Shown: positions 25,597 through 33,639, counted from the first letter of the stretch. The stretch is DNA of 64,000 nt from Cellulomonas sp. Root930 (GCA_001429255.1 LMJI01000001.1:3079879-3143878), one strand, 5' to 3'. Program-made: numbers and translations. Notes: generated by a model from the letters alone, not told the origin.

Positions 25597-27492
25597 ATGG
25601 CGCCCGACGCCTACGTCGACCAGGACGCCGTGCTCTCTGCCTTCGACGTCTCCCCCGGCGTCCAGCTGGTGGTCCGTACCGACGACCTGCGGATCGTCGC
25701 CGCGAACCAGGGCGCCCGTGACGCCCTCCAGCGTGGCCCCCTGCTCGACGTCAGCCTGTACGACCTGCGCGACCCGGGCCTGGAGGCGCTGGTCGCGGCC
25801 CTGACGCAGGTGGCGCGCGGCGGGGAGCCGTTCCACGACGACCAGGTCTCGGTGGTCCCCGACTGGTCGGACCCGGCGTCGGGGATCTGGCTCGACCTGA
25901 CCGTCACGCCCTGGCGTGACGCCGACGGGACCGTGCTGGGCGCGGTCGCCGCGGGGATCGACATCACCACCGCCGTCCGGGCCGCCACGCTCGAGCGCAC
26001 GGGAGCCGCGACCGCCGACCGACGTCTGGCGCGTGCGCGCGAGGTCGTCCTCCGGCTGCAGGGTGCGCTGCTCCCGTCCACGGTCCCCCTGCTCCCCCGC
26101 GTGGACGTCGCGGCGTCGTACCTGGTCGCGGGCCTGGAGCAGGCGGCCGGTGGCGACTGGTTCGACTCCGCGACGCTGCCCGACGGGCGCGTGTCGCTGA
26201 CCGTCGGCGACGTGGTGGGCCACGGCGTGGAGGCGTCCGCGATCATGAGCCAGCTCCGGGCGGTGCTGGCGGCCCGCCTCCTGGAGGGCGCCGGGATCCC
26301 GAGCGCGCTCGAGGCCGTCGAGGCGTTCGCCGGGCGCGTCTCGGGCGCCTTCGCCGCCACCCTGTGCGTCGCCCTCCTCGATCCGCACACGGGCGACCTC
26401 GAGTACGCCACGCGCGGCCACCCCGCCCCCCTGGTCGTCGGCCCGAACGGTGCACACCTGCTGCCCACCACCGGCGACGGGCCGCTCGGCTCCCGGACCA
26501 GCGGCAGCGTGCTGACCGCGAACCTGCCGGACGGGCACGCGATCCTCCTGTTCACCGACGGGCTCGTGGAGAACATCCACCGGCCGGTGCGGGACGGGCT
26601 CGCAATCCTCGAGCGCACGGCGTTCGACGCGTACCGCGACTCGGCCGGAGGGCAGTCGGTGGCGGGGCGCATCTGCCAGGTGGTGCCCCGCGTGCTGACG
26701 GACGACGGGTTCACGGACGACGTCACCGTGCTCGCCGCTCACCGCCGACGCGCCCCCGAGCCGCTCGACCTGAGCGTCCCCGCCGACCCGCGCCAGCTGG
26801 CCGGGGCACGCAGCGCGGTGGACGGCTGGGGACTCGGCATCGGTCTGGGCTCCCGCGACCGGTCCGCCCTCGTCCTCGGCGTCAGCGAGGTGATGGCCAA
26901 CGCGATCGAGCACGCCTACCGCGGGGAGTCGGACGGGACCGTGGACCTGCACGCGACCATCCGGGACGACGCGATGATCGAGGTCGTGGTGCGGGACCAC
27001 GGGCAGTGGCGGGAGCCCGACCGCGACCCCGGAGACCGGGGCCGCGGCTTCAGCATGATGGCGTCCGCGGGCCTCCAGGTGGACGTGGTGACCAGTCCCG
27101 ACGGCACCACCGTGACGCTCGAGTGCCCGGCTCGTCGGCCCGCGCCCGTCGACCAGGCGGACGCCGTCGCGGAGTCCGTCCGGCTGGCTGCCGCCCCCCT
27201 GGTGATCAGCGCGGACCCGTCCGAGGCGCACGTGGTGCGCGTCGGGGGCGCGGTCGACCACCGAGCGGCAGCGGCGCAGGTCGAGGCCGAGGTGCTACGA
27301 CGCTCCCGCAACGGGCTCGTGCCGGTGACGGTCGACCTGGAGGGCGTGGTGCACCTCGGCAGTGCCGGGGTCCGCGTCCTCGAGTCGCTCCTGCGGACGA
27401 CGGACCAGCTCAACGTCGTCGCACCGCCCGGGACCCCGGCGGCGCAGACGCTCGATGTCGCAGGGACACCGTTCCGACCCTCGCTGCCCTGA
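25597..27492 (+). CDS. PAS-SpoIIE phosphatase-HATPase-STAS partner-switching regulator
   Basis: A 631-residue protein behind GAGGAGCGGA. A PAS domain occupies about 12-130. A PP2C/SpoIIE phosphatase spans about 150-385 (GGDWFDSATLPDGR, VGDVVGHGVEASA, LLFTDGLVEN, TDDVTVLAAH). An RsbW-like HATPase follows at about 390-515 (LGVSEVMANAIEHAYRGE, VRDHGQWREP). A C-terminal STAS domain lies at about 540-631 (TVDLEGVVHLGSAGVRVLE). One polypeptide thus carries phosphatase, anti-sigma-type kinase and antagonist modules of the general stress pathway. With the preceding STAS protein it probably forms a switch acting on an unlinked sigma factor. Confidence 0.92.
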   Translation: MAPDAYVDQDAVLSAFDVSPGVQLVVRTDDLRIVAANQGARDALQRGPLLDVSLYDLRDPGLEALVAALTQVARGGEPFHDDQVSVVPDWSDPASGIWLDLTVTPWRDADGTVLGAVAAGIDITTAVRAATLERTGAATADRRLARAREVVLRLQGALLPSTVPLLPRVDVAASYLVAGLEQAAGGDWFDSATLPDGRVSLTVGDVVGHGVEASAIMSQLRAVLAARLLEGAGIPSALEAVEAFAGRVSGAFAATLCVALLDPHTGDLEYATRGHPAPLVVGPNGAHLLPTTGDGPLGSRTSGSVLTANLPDGHAILLFTDGLVENIHRPVRDGLAILERTAFDAYRDSAGGQSVAGRICQVVPRVLTDDGFTDDVTVLAAHRRRAPEPLDLSVPADPRQLAGARSAVDGWGLGIGLGSRDRSALVLGVSEVMANAIEHAYRGESDGTVDLHATIRDDAMIEVVVRDHGQWREPDRDPGDRGRGFSMMASAGLQVDVVTSPDGTTVTLECPARRPAPVDQADAVAESVRLAAAPLVISADPSEAHVVRVGGAVDHRAAAAQVEAEVLRRSRNGLVPVTVDLEGVVHLGSAGVRVLESLLRTTDQLNVVAPPGTPAAQTLDVAGTPFRPSLP

Positions 27493-27504
27493 CGGTCCCG
27501 CTCG

Positions 27505-28239
27505 TCACGTCTCCGCGGCCGCCACCGCCGCGTCGGAGCCCTGCACGCGGATCTCCACCCGCTGGATCGTGGCCGTGGGGATGCTCGACGAGGCTCCGAG
27601 CCCCCGAGCGCCGCCGTTGAGCGCGCGCCAGGTGGCCACCACGGTGCTCCTCCCGTCCTCGTCCACCAGGACCAGCTCGTACGTGGCGTCGGTACCGTAC
27701 GGTCCGGGATCGGCGGGGTAGCGGCACTCCCAGTCGATCCGGGTGCCCCAGGCCTTCTGCTGCAGGGTGAGGTCCGCGGTCACGGCCACGGACCCGACGG
27801 GTTCCAGCTGCAGGGCGGTGATCTGGCTGGTCGCCGACGGTGACTGCGACGCGACCGGTGCTCCCGCGTCGACGGGCCGACCGAGGAGGACGCCGGCGAT
27901 CCCGCCGAGCAGCAGCAGGGCCGCGGCTGCTCCGACGAGGCCGGCCGTGCGGCGTCGACGGTCCCGGTGCGCGGCCCGGGCGAGGGTCGCCAGCTCGACC
28001 ACCTCGGCGTCCGGCGCACCGCCGAGTGCCTCCGCCTCGTCCGGGGTCACCATCCGGAGCATCCCCGGCAGCCCGACGAGGTCGGCCACGGCCGCCTGGC
28101 AGGCGTCGCAGGTGCGCAGGTGCTCCTCGAAGGTGCGCCGCTCCTGCGAGCCGAGCGCTCCGAGGACGTAGGCGGCGTCCCAGTCACGGAACGGGTCGTC
28201 GCCCGGGCCGTACCGCTCGTCCGCGTCCCGGCCGGTCAT
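27505..28239 (-). CDS. Zinc-type anti-sigma factor (RskA-like), single membrane span
   Basis: A 244-residue protein with ATG 28239 in an ATGA overlap with the sigma gene. The N-terminal anti-sigma domain has YVLGALGSQERRTFEEHLRT and the HxxxCxxC zinc motif (HLRTCDACQ). One transmembrane helix lies at about 104-122 (LVGAAAALLLLGGIAGVLLG). The extracytoplasmic domain resembles the RskA C-terminal fold (QQKAWGTRIDWECRYP). It should hold its ECF sigma factor at the membrane until regulated proteolysis releases it. Confidence 0.92.
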   Translation of the reverse strand: MTGRDADERYGPGDDPFRDWDAAYVLGALGSQERRTFEEHLRTCDACQAAVADLVGLPGMLRMVTPDEAEALGGAPDAEVVELATLARAAHRDRRRRTAGLVGAAAALLLLGGIAGVLLGRPVDAGAPVASQSPSATSQITALQLEPVGSVAVTADLTLQQKAWGTRIDWECRYPADPGPYGTDATYELVLVDEDGRSTVVATWRALNGGARGLGASSSIPTATIQRVEIRVQGSDAAVAAAET

Positions 28240-28742
28240 GCGGACACCCCTCTCTCCTGGAGCGCGAGCCGGAGCGCGCGCAACGCGTAGTGCAGGCGGG
28301 ACTTGACGGTGCCCTCGGGGATCTCGTGCTCGGCGGCCAGCTCCGCCACGGACCGACCCCGGTAGTAGGCGCCCACGACGACCGCCCGGTGCTCCGGCGT
28401 CAGCTGCTCGAGGGCGTCCGCGACCAGCCAACTGTCGAGCACGGCCTGCGACCCGTCGGGCTGGACCGAGTCGGGTGTCTGGTCGGTGGTCCGCTCCCGC
28501 ACGTGCCGCGCGCTCCTGCGGTCGTCGATGACGAGGTTGCGCACCACGGTGTAGAGCCACGCACGGGTCGCGTCCTGCTCCCTGGCCAGCACCTCGGGGT
28601 GCTTCCACGCCCGCACCATCGCCTCCTGCACGACGTCCTGAGCGAGTGCGTGGTCGCCCGTGAGGCGCACGACGTAATGCTGCAGCGGGCGCGCGTAGGC
28701 CTGGTGGAGAGCGCGCAGGAGCGCGTCGGGTTCCTCGGCCAC
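28236..28742 (-). CDS. ECF sigma factor (SigK/SigL-like)
   Basis: A 168-residue ECF sigma factor starting at GTG 28742 immediately behind AAGGAGGC. Region 2 contains DHALAQDVVQEAMVRAWKH and TVVRNLVIDDRRS. Region 4 contains LTPEHRAVVVGAYYRGRSV and PEGTVKSRLHYALRALR. It is co-expressed with its anti-sigma factor. The divergent lipoprotein gene, with a long palindrome between them, is a likely regulon member. Confidence 0.93.
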   Translation of the reverse strand: MAEEPDALLRALHQAYARPLQHYVVRLTGDHALAQDVVQEAMVRAWKHPEVLAREQDATRAWLYTVVRNLVIDDRRSARHVRERTTDQTPDSVQPDGSQAVLDSWLVADALEQLTPEHRAVVVGAYYRGRSVAELAAEHEIPEGTVKSRLHYALRALRLALQERGVSA

Positions 28743-28799
28743 GCCGCCTCCTTCCCCGCTGTCGCGTCGTCCTACCCGGTCAACGATGCACCCGTGCCC

Positions 28800-28823
28800 C
28801 AGGTTCACCGCACGGTGAACCTG
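28800..28823. promoter_or_regulatory. Perfect 24-bp palindrome in the divergent sigma/lipoprotein promoter
   Basis: Two 11-bp arms, CAGGTTCACCG (28800-28810) and CGGTGAACCTG (28813-28823), flank a CA centre. The site lies 58 bp upstream of the ECF gene and 72 bp upstream of the lipoprotein gene. It could be an operator for a dimeric regulator or paired divergent -35 elements. It may also form a hairpin. GTTCACC half-sites resemble Streptomyces PhoP boxes, but those are direct repeats. Confidence 0.6.
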
Positions 28824-28895
28824 CACGCTCCCCGCCTCGTGGTCCCAGGTAGCAGGTCCCCGGGGCGGGACCGGCACCGACCAGAGGAGACCACC

Positions 28896-29405
28896 GTGCG
28901 ACGGACCATCACCCTCACGATCACCGCTCTCGTGGCAGCGGCCACCCTGACCGCGTGCGGGGGCTCCGGCGACGACACCGAGGAGCCCGCGAGCGAGGTC
29001 ACCACCTCGGAGGAGTCCCCCGCCGAGGAGACGCCCGCCGAGGAGATGTCCACCGACCTCGCGACGGCGGAGTCGTCGCTGGGCACCATCGTCGTGGATG
29101 GCAACGGCATGACCGCGTACTACTTCCTCAAGGACACCAAGGACTCCGGCACGAGCGCCTGCTCGGGCGACTGCGCGACCGCGTGGCCGGCCATCACCAC
29201 GGAGTCCGACACTCCCACGGTCACGGGAGTGACGGGTGAGGTGGGGACCATCACCGGCACCGACGGCGCCCAGCAGATCACCATCGACGGGCGGCCGATC
29301 TACACGTTCGCCCAGGACACCGCACCGGGCGACGTCAAGGGTCAGGGCGTGAACGATGTCTGGTACGTCATCGCCCCGGACGGGTCGGAGATCGACGACG
29401 ACTGA
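28896..29405 (+). CDS. COG4315-type secreted lipoprotein
   Basis: A 169-residue protein, start GTG 28896 after AGAGGAGA. Its signal peptide ends in a lipobox (LTAC, Cys21). An acidic Thr/Glu/Pro-rich spacer (about 25-60) precedes the globular part. Two related repeats carry the Yx(F/W/Y)xxD-type motif: MTAYYFLKDTKDSGTSAC and the later RPIYTFAQDTAPGD. CSGDCATAWP is also typical. Function is unknown; such lipoproteins are often in ECF-sigma regulons of the cell envelope. Confidence 0.88.
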   Translation: MRRTITLTITALVAAATLTACGGSGDDTEEPASEVTTSEESPAEETPAEEMSTDLATAESSLGTIVVDGNGMTAYYFLKDTKDSGTSACSGDCATAWPAITTESDTPTVTGVTGEVGTITGTDGAQQITIDGRPIYTFAQDTAPGDVKGQGVNDVWYVIAPDGSEIDDD

Positions 29406-29413
29406 CACAGGTA

Positions 29414-29444
29414 CCGGGCGGCGACCTCTGCGGTCGTCGCCCGG
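29414..29444. terminator. Terminator between lipoprotein and VOC genes
   Basis: A 13-bp stem (29414-29426 with 29432-29444, one G-U pair) with a 5-nt TCTGC loop lies between two convergent genes and can serve both. Confidence 0.75.
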
Positions 29445-29462
29445 CGTCCCCGCCGCGGCCCC

Positions 29463-29861
29463 TCAGCCCGCGGCGTCCGCCGGGTGCGTCTCGACGTTGA
29501 GGACGTTCCCGTCGGGGTCGGCGAACCAGGCGGCCCGCATCTCTCCGTCGGACAGGACTCCGTCGGTCCAGGTGACGTCGCCGGGCAGGTCGAACGTCTG
29601 GAGCTCCACGCCCGCAGCACGCAGCGCGTCCACCTCGGCGTCGAAGGCGTCGGTCGGGAGCTGGAACGAGATCGCGGTCGCCCTGTTGGTGCCGGCGTAG
29701 GCGGACGGGTACACGAGGAACCCGCCGTTGGACGTGCCGTAGACGACGCCGTCGGGCACCTCGCCCGCGCTGGTGAAGCTGAGCGTCCCCTCGTAGAACG
29801 CGCGTGCTCGCTCCATGTCGGTGACGGCGAGCACGGGCATCGAGGCGTGGTCGGAGAGCAT
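29463..29861 (-). CDS. VOC (glyoxalase/dioxygenase-like) family protein
   Basis: A 132-residue protein starting at ATG 29861 behind GGGAGGAC. MPVLAVTDMERARAFYEGTL opens the first beta-alpha-beta-beta-beta module, and AAWFADPDGNVLNVE closes the second with the conserved metal-binding Glu. The family spans glyoxalases, antibiotic-resistance proteins and dioxygenases. No substrate can be assigned. Confidence 0.88.
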   Translation of the reverse strand: MLSDHASMPVLAVTDMERARAFYEGTLSFTSAGEVPDGVVYGTSNGGFLVYPSAYAGTNRATAISFQLPTDAFDAEVDALRAAGVELQTFDLPGDVTWTDGVLSDGEMRAAWFADPDGNVLNVETHPADAAG

Positions 29862-29945
29862 GGGTGTCCTCCCGTGCGGGCCCGCCGTCCGTCGGCGGAC
29901 CGGCACATCGACGCTAGAACCACGCCGGACATCCGTCCAGGGTCC

Positions 29946-29961
29946 CTGCACATCTGTGCAG
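29946..29961. promoter_or_regulatory. Short palindrome upstream of the DUF6529 operon
   Basis: CTGCACA-TC-TGTGCAG (29946-29961) is a perfect 7-bp inverted repeat in the 168-bp divergent region between the VOC and DUF6529 genes. Its placement about 70 bp before the DUF6529 start fits an operator. No regulator is identified. Confidence 0.4.
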
Positions 29962-30029
29962 CACCTCACCCACCCGCGGGTCGCCGGCAGGGCTACCGCT
30001 GCACACCCTCCGGGCACCACGATCGACGG

Positions 30030-30596
30030 GTGAGCACCGCGACGCGCGCGGCGGACCTGCCGCCGCAGTGGGGGCTGGCTGCGCTCGGCGCCGTCGGCCT
30101 GGCGGTCGCGGCCGCGCTGGCCGGCTACGCCCAGGTGCACCCCGGCGACGGTGCCGCCCTCACCACCCTCGGGTTCAGCGGCATGCTCCAGATGAAGTCG
30201 TGGCTCACCACCGCCGCCGCCGCCCTGGTCGTGGTGCAGCTCCTGTCCGCCCTGGCGATGTGGGGCCGGCTGCCGGGCGTGACGGACGCCCCCGGCTGGG
30301 TCACCGGCCTGCACCGCTGGAGCGGTACGGTCGCGTTCCTGCTCACGCTGCCGGTGGTGTTCCACTGCGTCTGGTCGCTCGGGTTCGAGGATGAGTCCAC
30401 CCGCGTGCTGGTGCACTCGGTGGCGGGCTGCGTGTTCTACGGGGTCTTCGCCGCCAAGATGCTGGCGCTGCGCCTGCACCGTCTGCCCTCGGCCGCGGTC
30501 CCCGTGCTGGGCGGCCTCCTGGCGGGCGTCCTCGTGGTCCTCTGGTTCAGCTCCGCGCTCTGGTTCTTCGGCCAGAGCGGGTACGTGAGCTACTGA
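30030..30596 (+). CDS. DUF6529 family integral membrane protein
   Basis: A 188-residue protein with about five hydrophobic helices (around residues 14-33, 57-80, 98-115, 128-147 and 158-180). Conserved His residues lie in WVTGLHRWSGTVAF, VVFHCVW and VLVHSVAG, a pattern reminiscent of haem-binding b-type cytochrome helices. The start GTG 30030 has only a weak ribosome site. A Rieske protein follows after 1 bp, so a membrane electron-transfer pair is plausible. That role is an inference. Confidence 0.78.
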   Translation: MSTATRAADLPPQWGLAALGAVGLAVAAALAGYAQVHPGDGAALTTLGFSGMLQMKSWLTTAAAALVVVQLLSALAMWGRLPGVTDAPGWVTGLHRWSGTVAFLLTLPVVFHCVWSLGFEDESTRVLVHSVAGCVFYGVFAAKMLALRLHRLPSAAVPVLGGLLAGVLVVLWFSSALWFFGQSGYVSY

Positions 30597-30597
30597 C

Positions 30598-31056
30598 GTG
30601 GACACCCCGGAGGTCGGTCGGCGGTCGGTGCTCGAGGGCGCCGGCGTCGCTCTCGCGGCCGGCGCCCTGGGGTACGTGGGGTTCGCCACGCTCGGCCCGG
30701 CACCGGGCGCGGACGACGACGACCAGTACTCCACCGGCTCGGACGTCGAGCAGGACGACGACGTCGACTCCCACCGGCTCGCCGCCGTGGACGACATCCC
30801 GGACGGCGGCGGCATCGTCATCGCCGACGAGAAGCTCGTCCTCACGCGCGACGGCGACACGGTCCGGTGCTTCTCGGCGGTCTGCACGCACCAGGGGTGC
30901 CTGGTCGGCGGCGTGCGCGACGGAGAGATCCGGTGCCCGTGCCACGGCAGCGCGTTCGACGCCGCCACCGGAGCGGTGGTCCAGGGGCCCGCGACCGAGC
31001 CGCTCGAGGCCGAGGAGATCGAGGTCACCGACCAGGGCGAGGTGCTGCGCGCATGA
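30598..31056 (+). CDS. Rieske [2Fe-2S] protein
   Basis: A 152-residue protein with the cluster motifs CTHQGC and CPCHGS, complete with the disulfide cysteines. The N-terminus has a twin-arginine start and a hydrophobic stretch (RRSVLEGAGVALAAGALGY), suggesting Tat export with a membrane anchor. An acidic linker (DDDDQ, EQDDDVD) separates anchor and domain. It directly follows the DUF6529 gene and overlaps a tiny membrane-peptide gene. It is not the QcrA of a bc1 complex, because the other bc genes are absent. Confidence 0.92.
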   Translation: MDTPEVGRRSVLEGAGVALAAGALGYVGFATLGPAPGADDDDQYSTGSDVEQDDDVDSHRLAAVDDIPDGGGIVIADEKLVLTRDGDTVRCFSAVCTHQGCLVGGVRDGEIRCPCHGSAFDAATGAVVQGPATEPLEAEEIEVTDQGEVLRA

Positions 31057-31145
31057 GGTCGTTCTGGACGCGGCTGCCCACGCTCGTGTGGATCGCGGGT
31101 GCCGGACTCACCGCGGGTGCGCTGCTCGCCGCCCTGCGGGGGTGA
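31053..31145 (+). CDS. 30-residue single-pass membrane peptide
   Basis: ATG 31053 overlaps the Rieske stop (ATGA) and encodes 30 residues: a basic start (MRSFWTRLP) and one hydrophobic helix (TLVWIAGAGLTAGALLAAL). The coupling, codon bias and membrane nature support a real small subunit of the DUF6529-Rieske unit. It is too short for family recognition. Confidence 0.5.
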   Translation: MRSFWTRLPTLVWIAGAGLTAGALLAALRG

Positions 31146-31163
31146 CGGCCGACCGCCTCCGGG

Positions 31164-31373
31164 CTACTGGTCCAGGACGAACGTGACCTCGAGGACCACC
31201 TGGTAGGCGGTGATCTTCCCGTCGGACACCTCGACCTTCTGGTCCTTGACCCAGGCACCCTGCACGTTGCGCAGCGTGGTCGATGCCCGCTCGATCCCGC
31301 CGCGGACGGCGTCCTCGAAGCTCGTGTCGGAACGGGCACTGATGTGCGTGATGCTGGCGACGGTCGTGGACAT
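31164..31373 (-). CDS. Dodecin family flavin-binding protein
   Basis: A 69-residue dodecin. The pattern of one helix (SFEDAVRGGIERASTTLRNV) packed on three strands, with GAWVKDQKVEVSDGKI, matches the family. Dodecins form hollow dodecamers that bind or buffer flavins (or CoA in some actinobacteria) and protect against photochemistry. GAWV holds the aromatic that stacks on the isoalloxazine ring. Monocistronic and convergent with the Rieske unit. Confidence 0.92.
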   Translation of the reverse strand: MSTTVASITHISARSDTSFEDAVRGGIERASTTLRNVQGAWVKDQKVEVSDGKITAYQVVLEVTFVLDQ

Positions 31374-31566
31374 GGGGTCTCCTCGTCGAGTCCGTGTGCG
31401 GACCTCCAGCCTTCACCCGAGCCACCGCCGCCGCAATGGGGATGCGGCCCCTGGACACGCGAAGCGCCGGTGGTACGTTTCCGGAGTATTGGGACTTTGG
31501 GCGGCAGCGTCTCTCCCCGCCCCAGCCCCGTGACAGATCTCAGCCGACGATGGCGAGGGGACGGTC

Positions 31567-32016
31567 ATGACAGAGGACCTGGCAGGGTTCGAGGAGATGG
31601 GGCCGATCGACTACGTGGTGGTCGCGTTTCCCCGGGCACACTTCACCGGTGAGGCGTTCCCTCTCCTGATCGACCTGGTCGAACGCGGCATCATCCGCAT
31701 CCTCGACCTCGTGTTCATGCAGAAGGCGGCGGACGGCACGGTCACCGCGCTCGAGCTCTCCGAGCTGCGCGACGGCGGCGTCGACCTGACGATCTTCGAG
31801 GGCGCGTCGTCGGGCCTGCTCGATGACGACGACCTGAGCGAGGCGGCGAACGCGCTGGAACCCGGTGACGCGGCCGGGGTGTTCGTCTACGAGAACGTCT
31901 GGGCCGCACCGTTCGCGGTCGCCCTCCGTCGCGCCGGCGGCCAGCTGGTCGCCGGCGGACGCATCCCGGTGCAGGCGATCATCGCCTCCCTGGACGCCAC
32001 CGAACCCGTCGCCTGA
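31567..32016 (+). CDS. DUF6325 family protein
   Basis: A 149-residue cytoplasmic protein. MGPIDYVVVAFPRAHFTGEA, then LIDLVERGIIRILDLVFMQK, is the family core, and a C-terminal helix (FAVALRRAGGQLVAGGRIP) is conserved. It is often found beside a SHOCT protein, as here 19 bp downstream. Function is unknown; the family is associated with stress and envelope loci. Confidence 0.82.
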   Translation: MTEDLAGFEEMGPIDYVVVAFPRAHFTGEAFPLLIDLVERGIIRILDLVFMQKAADGTVTALELSELRDGGVDLTIFEGASSGLLDDDDLSEAANALEPGDAAGVFVYENVWAAPFAVALRRAGGQLVAGGRIPVQAIIASLDATEPVA

Positions 32017-32035
32017 CCCCGTCGAGGAGGACACC

Positions 32036-32329
32036 ATGCCCGGACTGATCCGAGGCGTCGCACGCACCGCCGCCATCGCGGGGACGGCCACGGCCGTGTC
32101 GAACCGGGTGTCCCGGCGCCAGGCCGGACGCTGGGCCGCCCAGGCGGAGCCCGAGCCGCAGTACGCCGCTCCGCCGCCTGCTCCGGCCTACGCGCCGCCC
32201 CCGGCCCCCGCGACACCCGACATGGACGAGAAGCTTGCCCAGCTCGCGCAGCTCGGCGCGCTGCGGGACTCGGGCGTGCTCAGCGACACCGAGTTCGAGG
32301 TGCAGAAGAACCGCATCCTCACCAGCTGA
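32036..32329 (+). CDS. SHOCT-domain protein
   Basis: A 97-residue protein, start ATG 32036 behind GAGGAGG. An Ala-rich N-terminal helix and a Pro-rich middle (about 45-60) lead to a C-terminal SHOCT motif: KLAQLAQLGALRDSGVLSDT followed by EFEVQKNRILT. SHOCT segments mediate oligomerisation. Co-transcribed with the DUF6325 gene. Confidence 0.88.
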   Translation: MPGLIRGVARTAAIAGTATAVSNRVSRRQAGRWAAQAEPEPQYAAPPPAPAYAPPPAPATPDMDEKLAQLAQLGALRDSGVLSDTEFEVQKNRILTS

Positions 32330-32414
32330 CGCCACGCCCGCGCGGGCGGTCCGACCCGGCGAGCAGGCGGTGCGTCGTCGGGCGTCTGCCCGCGGCGGCT
32401 CCTAGCGTGGGGGC

Positions 32415-32891
32415 ATGCCCCGATCCATCGCCACCACACGCACCGTCGACCTCGCCGGACTGCTCGACTTCGTCCGCGACCGCCACAGCTTCGTCCTCGT
32501 GACCACCCGCGGCGACGGGCGGCCCCAGGTCTCTCCGGTCTCGGGTGGCGTCGACGACCGCGGCCGGCTGGTGATCTCCACCTACCCGGGACGGGCGAAG
32601 GCGGTCAACGCGGAGCGGGACCCGGCGGTGAGCGTGTGCGTCCTGTCCGACGACTTCGGCGGCGCCTGGGTGCAGGTGGACGGAGACGCCGAGGTGCTGC
32701 ACATGCCGGAGGCCGAGGACGCCCTCGTGGACTACTACCGGTGCATCGCCGGGGAGCATCCCGACTGGGACGAGTACCGCGCCGCCATGCGGGTGCAGGG
32801 CAAGTCCCTGATCCGGATCACGCCCACCCGGTGGGGCCCGGTCGCCACCGGCGGGTTCCCCGCCGACGTCGCCGCCCGCCTGGACGGCTGA
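32415..32891 (+). CDS. PPOX-class split-barrel flavin/F420-dependent oxidoreductase
   Basis: A 158-residue split-barrel protein of the pyridoxamine-phosphate-oxidase-like class. FVLVTTRGDGRPQVSPVSGG and VISTYPGRAKAVNAERDPAVS are characteristic of actinobacterial F420-dependent family members that reduce varied substrates. Which cofactor is used (FMN or F420) cannot be read with certainty. Confidence 0.88.
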   Translation: MPRSIATTRTVDLAGLLDFVRDRHSFVLVTTRGDGRPQVSPVSGGVDDRGRLVISTYPGRAKAVNAERDPAVSVCVLSDDFGGAWVQVDGDAEVLHMPEAEDALVDYYRCIAGEHPDWDEYRAAMRVQGKSLIRITPTRWGPVATGGFPADVAARLDG

Positions 32892-32898
32892 GCGGCCC

Positions 32899-33639
32899 TC
32901 ACCGCGCGAGTCGAGCCCGCCAGCGGTACCACGGTGGGGCCACCTGCCAGTTGAGCCGCAGCGTCCGCCACGCCCGGTCGAACCGCCGCACGCGCTGCGC
33001 GTGGCCCCGCAACGACCGGGCGGACACGCCCACCCGCAGCGCGGGGTCGAAGCGGATCCGGCGGCCGGGTCCGAGCGCGAAGGCGAGATCCAGGTCGTCG
33101 TGCACCTCGGGGTCGTCGCGGCTGACCAGCGTGCGGACCGCCAGCCAGGACGAGCGGCGGATCGCCATCGACGACCCCCACAGGGTCGTGTGGCCGAGCG
33201 CCAGGTGCGCGAGCACGTAGTACGAGCCGAGGTAGGCACCGCTGGCCGCCCCGCGCGCCCACGCCGGCAGGTCGACGAACTCCCCCGAGCCGGTCACGGC
33301 GTCGAGGTCCGGGCGCTCCGCCATGCACGTCGCGATCCGCTCCACCCAGTCCGGGTCGGGACGCGAGTCCGCGTCGAGCCGCGCGATCACCTCTCCGTCG
33401 ACGTCGTCGTACCCGGTGGCCGCCGCCGAGGGGATGCCGATCCGGGGCTCGGACACGACGCGGGCGCCCCACGCCACCGCGACTGCCGCGGTCTGGTCCG
33501 TCGAGCCGTTGTCCACCACGAGCACCTCCCGCGGGGTGACCGTCTGGCGAGCCAGGAGCGCGAGGCACTCGGCCAGGGCGACCGCGTCGTCACGCGCGGG
33601 GATGACCACGGAGACCGTGGGCAGCGTGGGCCCGGTCAC
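32899..33639 (-). CDS. Family 2 glycosyltransferase
   Basis: A 246-residue GT-A glycosyltransferase. VSVVIPARDDAVALAECLA opens the nucleotide-sugar domain, EVLVVDNGSTD holds the first Asp, and RLDADSRPDPDW is the DxD metal motif. A WGSSMAIRRS segment and HDDLDLAF lie in the acceptor region. GTG 33639 overlaps the stop of the upstream membrane-protein gene (GTGA). The acceptor is unknown. Confidence 0.88.
   Translation of the reverse strand: MTGPTLPTVSVVIPARDDAVALAECLALLARQTVTPREVLVVDNGSTDQTAAVAVAWGARVVSEPRIGIPSAAATGYDDVDGEVIARLDADSRPDPDWVERIATCMAERPDLDAVTGSGEFVDLPAWARGAASGAYLGSYYVLAHLALGHTTLWGSSMAIRRSSWLAVRTLVSRDDPEVHDDLDLAFALGPGRRIRFDPALRVGVSARSLRGHAQRVRRFDRAWRTLRLNWQVAPPWYRWRARLAR

Noticed and set aside
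24682..27261. Minus-strand open frame of about 860 codons over the PAS/ANTAR/SpoIIE genes
   Set aside because: Biased Arg/Gly/Val composition, no domain and no start signal. The sense genes explain the region.
30598..31056. Rieske subunit of a cytochrome bc1 complex
   Set aside because: No qcrB or qcrC nearby and the protein is too short. DUF6529 is the only adjacent membrane partner.
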